DNA of 10,429 nt from Bacillota bacterium. Lineage in GTDB: Bacteria > Bacillota > Dehalobacteriia > UBA4068. Location: contig WRKD01000157.1 of the NCBI GenBank assembly GCA_009778255.1, positions 1 to 10,429 on the forward strand, written 5' to 3'. Below the pieces are notes generated by a model. The model saw nothing but the letters and a program-made list of their open reading frames with translations. It was not told where the DNA came from and ran no database searches. Positions within the stretch are counted from its first letter, which is position 1. Each line of letters opens with the position of its first letter. This document shows positions 6,430-10,429 of the stretch, piece by piece. Position numbers and translations under genes: made by a program.

Positions 6430-7629
6430 TTACACACTGCTAAGTAATATATATAACCCGGCGGAAAGCGCATACATGATCAAATATGTGGGCAGGCTTT
6501 TGGCCAGCACATGGCGGAGATCGGCTTTAAAATATTCGGTTACCATGGTAATGCAAAGGTGCATAGGCGTTACCATTACGCCACAGTAAGCAGAAAGTAT
6601 AATCAAAGTAGCTATAGGTAGGGTATTGCTCACACCTATTAGGGCTAAGGGAAGAACAATACCTGTGGTTGTAATAGTCATACCTGTTATGGCAGAAATT
6701 AGCAAAGCCATCAGCGAAAAAGTTAAAAAAGCGGGAATAGGCAATTTGGCTATGGCGCCGGGCAGTATATCTGTTACTCCACAAAGCATCAAAGTATCTT
6801 TAAAAGCCATTACTGCCATTACAGTAATCAATAAACGCAAATTAGTACATTCTTTAAGCAATTGCGGCAAATGCCGCGCCGGCAGGCGTTCGCTGATGAT
6901 CAAAGCAATTAATATAATACCCGTGGCAATATATACCGGAATATGAAAGGCTAACATCAGGCCAATAAGGGTCAATAAAGGCCATAAAGCAAGCAATAAA
7001 GCCAACGTTTTTTTCAGGCGCCCACTACGGGGAAAAGGCTGATGCCGCGGGACTTTGCGCATATGCCATTGCCCTATAATAAAAGCGATAACTGCCATGG
7101 GAAACAGTACCGGTATCAAGCGGCTTAAGGGTTGGTGAGAAAGCTGGCTGGTCAAGATGATACAGGGGTAGGTGGGGAAGAATATTTCCATAATATGGCG
7201 ATAAAAGCTATTGAGGAAGGTTTTATCTTCGGCGCTAAGCGAAGTTCCCTCCGCCGCTTTGCCAACCATAGGGGCAGAAAACAGAGCTCCCCCGGCGGAA
7301 GGCATAAAGCCTATGAGCATGGGCAGCAGGGCAATATTTAGTTTTTTACTGTGAAATAAATCGTCCATGGAAGAAAGCAGACGTTTCATATAGCCACGCT
7401 TGACCATGATCTCTTCCAATAGCATGATAAGATACATGGTTAATAGCAAGGTCAAGGTTTCGCGGCTGATCAGCGATAAAGCATAGGTTTTGCCAAAAGT
7501 TGTAAGAGGTATTGAAAATAGTATTGCCAACAGCAACGAAGCCACCGGCATAACGATGATAATGGGCGCTTTTTTGCCCAAAAAGATCATGATCAATACA
7601 AATACCAGCGCTATTTTAATTATTTCCAT
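6430..7629 (-). CDS. DUF401-family multi-pass membrane protein, putative transporter
   Basis: This 399-residue integral membrane protein has about ten hydrophobic segments spread over its whole length. The stretch LLPMLIGFMPSAGGALFSAPMVG (about 101-123) and the following basic/aromatic segment NSFYRHIMEIFFPTYP resemble the DUF401 (TIGR00529-type) family, whose members are predicted permeases of unknown substrate. A second conserved-looking segment near 305-335 (MTITTTGIVLPLALIG) has the small-residue and proline content of a transport re-entrant loop. The ATG at 7629 is preceded by an AAGGCGG site. The gene has its own promoter and terminator and is divergent from the hydroxyproline dehydratase gene, so it may move the same or a related compound. 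That functional link rests on position only. Confidence 0.8.
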   Translation of the reverse strand: MEIIKIALVFVLIMIFLGKKAPIIIVMPVASLLLAILFSIPLTTFGKTYALSLISRETLTLLLTMYLIMLLEEIMVKRGYMKRLLSSMDDLFHSKKLNIALLPMLIGFMPSAGGALFSAPMVGKAAEGTSLSAEDKTFLNSFYRHIMEIFFPTYPCIILTSQLSHQPLSRLIPVLFPMAVIAFIIGQWHMRKVPRHQPFPRSGRLKKTLALLLALWPLLTLIGLMLAFHIPVYIATGIILIALIISERLPARHLPQLLKECTNLRLLITVMAVMAFKDTLMLCGVTDILPGAIAKLPIPAFLTFSLMALLISAITGMTITTTGIVLPLALIGVSNTLPIATLIILSAYCGVMVTPMHLCITMVTEYFKADLRHVLAKSLPTYLIMYALSAGLYILLSSV

Positions 7630-7658
7630 TATTAAGCCGCCTTAGTTATTATATATGT

Positions 7659-7687
7659 ATTATAGAAAATATTAGGGATAAAATCAA
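7659..7687 (-). promoter_or_regulatory. Promoter of the DUF401 gene
   Basis: On the minus strand TTGATT (7687-7682, four of six bases) and a perfect TATAAT (7664-7659) are separated by exactly 17 bases. Transcription should start near 7652, about 22 bases upstream of the ATG. A second TATAAT at 7653-7648 has no good -35 partner. Confidence 0.65.
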
Positions 7688-7806
7688 TGGGGTTATATAA
7701 ACAATTGCCAGGATGCCAATGAATAGTTTTATTTAATCTTTTCTAAGGCTGTTCTTAAACTAGATAAGATTTTTATCAGGGCAAAAGAAGGAATACTGCC
7801 GCTTAC

Positions 7807-7818
7807 AGAGAATTCTCT
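7807..7818. promoter_or_regulatory. 12-bp palindrome upstream of the dehydratase gene
   Basis: AGAGAATTCTCT is a perfect palindrome in the 255-base region between the divergent DUF401 and dehydratase genes, 66 bases before the dehydratase start. It could be an operator, but a 12-bp palindrome in AT-rich sequence can also occur by chance, and no regulator is encoded next to it. Confidence 0.25.
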
Positions 7819-7884
7819 TTTGAGTTTTATTTGATTTGTTTATGACTTATGCTTCCACATTTTAAAAAATCGGCGGTATAAAAT

Positions 7885-8907
7885 ATGTTGAGATTTACAA
7901 ATATGATCAATACTGTAGACGCACATACCGGCGGCGAGCCTTTACGTATTATAACCGCCGGTTTGCCTCCGCTGATAGGTGCGGATATTTTGGATAAACG
8001 CATTTATTTTAAAAATAACTTTGATCATTTACGCAAGTTGATAATGCTCGAACCGCGGGGCCATTCCGGCATGTATGGCTGCATCATCACTCCGCCCACT
8101 ACAGAAGACGGCGATTTTGGGGTGATTTTTACCCATAATGAAGGCTATAGCAGCATGTGTGGACATGGTATTATAGCCGTTACCAAGACGCTGATAGAGA
8201 TTGGACAAATAAGTATAAAAGAAGGGGCAAATACTGTACGCATCGACGCACCGGCAGGGCGGGTGACCGCTACGGCCCACTGTGAGAAAGGCTTAGTTAA
8301 ATATGTGGAATTTGAAAATGTGCCTTCTTTTGTTTATGCGCAAGATGTGCCGCTAAAGCTTAGCGGTTTAGGTGAAATAAAAGTAGATATAGTTTATGGC
8401 GGTGCTTTCTATGCTTATGTAGACGCAGATAAGCTGGACCTTAGTGTTGATCCTCTTTATATGGAAGAATTAGTAAAGCGCGGTATGGAGATAAAATATG
8501 CGGTAATGGATAGTATGCATGTAGAGCATCCGCTGGAACCGCGCATTGCCGGCATCTACGGCACAATTTTTACAGCGCCGCTACAGCAAACAGAGTTTGG
8601 CTGGCATTCCAAAAATGTATGTATTTTTGCCCAAGGGCAAATAGACCGTTCGCCTACCGGTACCGGCACAGCGGGACGCTTGGCTTTATTATATAAAAAA
8701 GGCCTGTTTAGTGAAGGGATGACCCTGCAAAATGACAGTATTATCGATACTGTGATGACCGGCCGCATAGCCGGTTTCTGCAAACTGGCCGATTTTTCGG
8801 CTATTATACCTATCGTAGGTGGTGCGGCTTATATTATGGGTTTCAATCAGCTGGTTCTGGATCCCGAAGACCCATTACCAACGGGTTTTAGGATCACCGG
8901 CGGTTGA
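7885..8907 (+). CDS. Proline racemase superfamily enzyme, probable trans-3-hydroxy-L-proline dehydratase
   Basis: This 340-residue protein has the family opening MINTVDAHTGGEP and the two catalytic signatures. The first is MCGHGIIA with C92. The second is DRSPTGTGTAGRLA, where true proline racemases and most 4-hydroxyproline epimerases carry Cys in SPCGTG but this protein has T258. A Cys/Thr pair is the hallmark of trans-3-hydroxy-L-proline dehydratase, as in human L3HYPDH. That enzyme removes water to give delta-1-pyrroline-2-carboxylate, which a separate reductase turns into proline. The reductase is not in the window. The start is uncertain: ATG 7885 fits the family length, but neither it nor the in-frame ATG at 7903 has a good ribosome binding site, and no clear promoter is seen. 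A substrate-binding lipoprotein gene follows after 93 bases, suggesting a role in using imported proline-like compounds. Confidence 0.85.
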   Translation: MLRFTNMINTVDAHTGGEPLRIITAGLPPLIGADILDKRIYFKNNFDHLRKLIMLEPRGHSGMYGCIITPPTTEDGDFGVIFTHNEGYSSMCGHGIIAVTKTLIEIGQISIKEGANTVRIDAPAGRVTATAHCEKGLVKYVEFENVPSFVYAQDVPLKLSGLGEIKVDIVYGGAFYAYVDADKLDLSVDPLYMEELVKRGMEIKYAVMDSMHVEHPLEPRIAGIYGTIFTAPLQQTEFGWHSKNVCIFAQGQIDRSPTGTGTAGRLALLYKKGLFSEGMTLQNDSIIDTVMTGRIAGFCKLADFSAIIPIVGGAAYIMGFNQLVLDPEDPLPTGFRITGG

Positions 8908-8963
8908 GATATGCCGCTTAGCGGGCAGTGCAAGTTTTACCCGCTGATTGGCACAAATGCAAT

Positions 8964-8969
8964 TATAAT
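8964..8969 (+). promoter_or_regulatory. Possible -10 box upstream of the substrate-binding protein gene
   Basis: A perfect TATAAT lies 31 bases before the ATG at 9001. There is no acceptable -35 hexamer 16-18 bases upstream and no extended -10 TG, so this promoter would need an activator or may not be real. The gene could instead be read through from the dehydratase gene. Confidence 0.3.
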
Positions 8970-9000
8970 TTGTAGGTGTATTTTGAAAGGGGGATATTAA

Positions 9001-10131
9001 ATGTCGAAGAAAGTAATGCTTATTGTGGTATTGATCCTAAGTTCGTTGATGTTGCTTGCTGCCTGTGGCCAAGGCGAAAAGAGCGGCGATACGCTGAAAA
9101 TTGGCGCGCTATTGCCCATGACCGGTTCGGAAGCCCCGTATGGCGCGGATATGTTGAATTCTTACAAAATGGCAATCGATGAAGTAAATGCCGCAGGCGG
9201 AGTATTGGGCTATAAGTTGGAGATATTCAATGAAGACGATGCCTGCGACCCAACACAAGCCAATACCGCCGGAGCAAAAATAGTTTCCGGCGACCCGGAT
9301 TTTGTGGTGGGCGGTTATTGCTCCGGCGCTACCATTCCTGCCTTACAGCTATTTTTGGATGCCGATAAGCTTATGTTGGTATCCGCCGCCAATTCTACTA
9401 AAATCACAGACCTCGGTTTGCCGCAAACCTTCATGGTCAACAGCCCCGGCGGCCAGCAAATAGACATATTCATCAAATTACTCGATAATCTGCACTCTCA
9501 GAATGTTTCCGTTATTCATCAGGGCGACGATTATACCAAAGACCTTTCCGATTTAAGCGATAGAATGCTGCCGCCGGCCGGTTATAATGTTGTGACCACC
9601 GATGTTATGCAAAAGGGCGAACAAGATATTTCCGCTATAGTAAACAAAATACTTGCAGCCAATGCCGATATGGTGCTATGGTGCGGTTATTTTGCGGATG
9701 GTTCTAATGTTATTAAACAGCTGCGTAACGGCGGTTATACCGGCTATATTTGCTGCGGCGACGGTTCTTCCGCTACCGAATTGATAGTTGGTTCCGGCCA
9801 GCAGGGCGAAGGCGTTTTTGTGCTTTCACCTCCTTATGTTAATTTTGCCGAAGGCGGACAGGCTTATATAGAAAAGTATAAGTCTTCATATAACGCCGAC
9901 CCCGGCCCCTATTCCACCTTATGCTATGATACTATTATGCTGCTGGTCGATAGCATCAAACGCGCCAATAGTATTGAAACTGCCAAAGTAGTAAAAGCTA
10001 TTGAAGATAACAAGTATAAAGGGCTTTCCGGCGACCTTTCTTTTGCCGCAGACCATACGCACTTGATTTCTAATTTCATTGTTTTAAAGATCAATGCCGC
10101 AAGTGGCGAATTTGAATTCTATCTTAAATAA
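9001..10131 (+). CDS. ABC transporter substrate-binding lipoprotein, branched-chain amino acid type
   Basis: This is a 376-residue periplasmic-binding-type protein of the LivJ/LivK (Peripla_BP_6) family. Residues 1-22 form a lipoprotein signal peptide: basic start MSKK, hydrophobic core, and lipobox LLAAC with C22 as the lipidated cysteine. The mature part opens with the family pattern KIGALLPMTGSEAPYG, then AIDEVNAAGGVLGYKLE and the QANTAGAKIV segment, and continues through the two-lobe fold to about residue 370. Family members bind leucine, isoleucine, valine and also many other amino acids or small organic acids, so the ligand cannot be read from the sequence. Position after the dehydratase suggests a proline-like ligand. 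ATG 9001 has an AAGGGGG site. The usual permease and ATPase genes (livH, livM, livG, livF) do not follow within the window, where a 298-base repeat region begins at once. Confidence 0.93.
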   Translation: MSKKVMLIVVLILSSLMLLAACGQGEKSGDTLKIGALLPMTGSEAPYGADMLNSYKMAIDEVNAAGGVLGYKLEIFNEDDACDPTQANTAGAKIVSGDPDFVVGGYCSGATIPALQLFLDADKLMLVSAANSTKITDLGLPQTFMVNSPGGQQIDIFIKLLDNLHSQNVSVIHQGDDYTKDLSDLSDRMLPPAGYNVVTTDVMQKGEQDISAIVNKILAANADMVLWCGYFADGSNVIKQLRNGGYTGYICCGDGSSATELIVGSGQQGEGVFVLSPPYVNFAEGGQAYIEKYKSSYNADPGPYSTLCYDTIMLLVDSIKRANSIETAKVVKAIEDNKYKGLSGDLSFAADHTHLISNFIVLKINAASGEFEFYLK

Positions 10132-10168
10132 AAAATCCGGCTTTGAGACGGCATAATAGATGAACCGA

Positions 10169-10200
10169 TCGTATGGGGGTGCTTTGGCGCCCCTATACGA
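10169..10200 (+). repeat. 14-bp stem hairpin with CTTTG apex
   Basis: TCGTATGGGGGTGC (10169-10182) pairs with GCGCCCCTATACGA (10187-10200) around the loop TTTG. Twelve pairs are Watson-Crick and two are G-U on the plus strand. On the minus strand the two wobbles become A-C mismatches, so the RNA is better formed when read in the direction of the upstream gene. Only four T bases follow (10205-10208), so it could be a poor terminator or an mRNA 3'-end stabiliser. Confidence 0.75.
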
Positions 10201-10214
10201 AAGGTTTTACTCAC

Positions 10215-10247
10215 GGGCAAGTGGCTAGCGCGGGCTTTGCCCGCAAG
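10215..10247 (+). repeat. 33-bp hairpin-bearing repeat, copy 1
   Basis: The unit starts GGGCAAGTGGCTAGC and contains the hairpin GCGGGC-TTT-GCCCGC (10230-10244), then CAAG-type flanking sequence. It matches the second copy at 10315-10347 at 28 of 33 positions. Confidence 0.85.
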
Positions 10248-10280
10248 ATGCCAGAGGCCAAAGGAAAGAGGCCAGAGAAA
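10246..10280 (+). repeat. 7-bp tandem array after repeat copy 1
   Basis: Read in steps of seven from 10246 the sequence is AGATGCC, AGAGGCC, AAAGGAA, AGAGGCC, AGAGAAA. All units start with A and share a purine-rich AGAGGCC-like pattern. The hairpin unit before it also contains the heptads AGTGGCT and AGCGCGG in the same style. Confidence 0.55.
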
Positions 10281-10292
10281 AAAGTATGAAGA

Positions 10293-10310
10293 AAAGCGCG
10301 ACGACGCTTT
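10293..10310 (+). repeat. Short hairpin AAAGCG/CGCTTT
   Basis: AAAGCG (10293-10298) pairs with CGCTTT (10305-10310) around the loop CGACGA. It lies between the two 33-bp repeat copies and lacks the CTTTG apex of the other hairpins here. Confidence 0.4.
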
Positions 10311-10314
10311 AGTT

Positions 10315-10347
10315 GGGCAAGTGACTAACGCGGTCTTCGACCGCAAG
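10315..10347 (+). repeat. 33-bp hairpin-bearing repeat, copy 2
   Basis: The unit starts GGGCAAGTGACTAAC and contains the hairpin GCGGTC-TTC-GACCGC (10330-10344). It starts exactly 100 bases after copy 1. Relative to copy 1, the stem pair G-C at 10234/10240 has become T-A at 10334/10340, a compensatory double change that keeps the stem. Confidence 0.85.
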
Positions 10348-10366
10348 TGCTGAGTGTTGAATGTTG
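10346..10366 (+). repeat. 7-bp tandem array after repeat copy 2
   Basis: Three consecutive heptamers, AGTGCTG, AGTGTTG and AATGTTG, follow the second hairpin unit at exactly the same offset as the array after copy 1. Confidence 0.6.
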
Positions 10367-10390
10367 ACCTCCCAGGCTTTTGCCTGAGGT
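10367..10390 (+). repeat. Hairpin with CTTTTG apex
   Basis: ACCTC and AGGC (10367-10371 and 10374-10377) pair with GCCTGAGGT (10382-10390) around the loop TTTT, with a two-base CC bulge. Its last four bases, AGGT, are also the first four bases of the next hairpin, so both cannot form fully at once. Confidence 0.65.
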
Positions 10391-10422
10391 AAAGCCAAAA
10401 TCTTTGATTTTGAGCTTTACCT
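10387..10422 (+). repeat. 16-bp stem hairpin with CTTTG apex at the window edge
   Basis: AGGTAAAGC and CAAAATC (10387-10402) pair with GATTTTG and GCTTTACCT (10406-10422) around a TTT loop, with a single bulged A at 10413. Every other base is paired by Watson-Crick rules, so the structure is equally good on both strands. Confidence 0.85.
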
Positions 10423-10429
10423 ACGTGCA

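Larger units (their letters stand above)
10132..10429. other. Gene-free 298-base region of structured repeats
   Basis: No convincing coding sequence is found on either strand. The stretch holds at least six hairpins, a duplicated 33-bp unit 100 bp apart and 7-bp tandem arrays, listed separately. It lies directly downstream of the lipoprotein gene and runs off the window edge, so its full extent is unknown. There is no classical hairpin-plus-T-run terminator immediately after the stop codon. Confidence 0.85.

Noticed and set aside
7727..7831. Open stretch of 35 codons that could be a gene remnant
   Set aside because: It has stop codons on both sides, no usable start or ribosome binding site, and I recognise no family in the translation. 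Chance is the simpler explanation.
8916..8946. Inverted repeat AGCGGG/CCCGCT after the dehydratase gene as a terminator
   Set aside because: The stem is only six pairs with a 14-base loop and no T-run follows, so termination is not supported.
8948..8961. Sigma-54-like promoter TTGGCAC...GC before the lipoprotein gene
   Set aside because: The GG and GC elements are three bases closer than the strict -24/-12 spacing allows, so it should not function as a sigma-54 promoter.
10119..10346. Minus-strand open frame across the repeat region
   Set aside because: It consists of translated repeat and hairpin sequence, begins without a ribosome binding site and shows no recognisable domain.
10132..10429. 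CRISPR array or integron-like attachment sites
   Set aside because: There are only two copies of the 33-bp unit, the 67 bases between them are themselves repetitive rather than unique spacer sequence, and no cas or integrase gene is seen.

Overview
The window is a chromosomal stretch of a moderately AT-rich bacterium, most likely a member of the Bacillota. The evidence is strong AAGGAGG-type ribosome binding sites, housekeeping promoters of the TTGACA/TATAAT type, TTG and GTG starts, a lipobox lipoprotein and an Rrf2-iscS pair. A true glutaminyl-tRNA synthetase and heptad-type intergenic repeats make me lean towards Negativicutes or a related clostridial lineage, but this is a weak inference. 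I see no phage, transposase or CRISPR genes.

Layout. Positions 1-255 are a divergent regulatory region. A minus-strand gene begins at the very edge of the window (ATG at 5-3). On the plus strand, two tandem 18-bp repeats are followed by a near-consensus promoter and a dyad operator, which drive an Rrf2/IscR-type iron-sulfur regulator (256-672). A group I cysteine desulfurase (704-1858) follows in the same operon. No iscU scaffold gene follows, because a convergent gene comes directly after. The desulfurase gene contains a perfect 32-bp palindrome.

The minus-strand block 6319-1885 reads glnS (TTG start), a 69-residue PspC-domain membrane protein whose ribosome binding site overlaps the glnS stop codon, and a large membrane-bound hybrid sensor histidine kinase with HAMP, PAS, HisKA, HATPase and receiver domains. 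A promoter lies upstream of glnS. I see no obvious terminator between the three genes, so they may be co-transcribed.

The right part looks like an amino-acid uptake and catabolism locus. A DUF401-family multi-pass membrane protein (7629-6430, minus strand, with its own promoter and terminator) is divergent from a proline racemase superfamily enzyme (7885-8907). That enzyme's Cys/Thr active-site pair points to trans-3-hydroxy-L-proline dehydratase rather than proline racemase. A branched-chain-type ABC transporter substrate-binding lipoprotein (9001-10131) follows. A plausible reading is uptake of a proline-like compound by the transporter and conversion to delta-1-pyrroline-2-carboxylate by the dehydratase. 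The reductase and the remaining ABC subunits are not in the window.

The last 298 bases (10132-10429) contain no gene but are dense in structured repeats. There are five hairpins with unrelated stems that share the apex CTT(T/C)G or CTTTTG, a duplicated 33-bp unit repeated exactly 100 bp apart with a compensatory change in its stem, and short 7-bp tandem arrays. This is the least explained part of the window.
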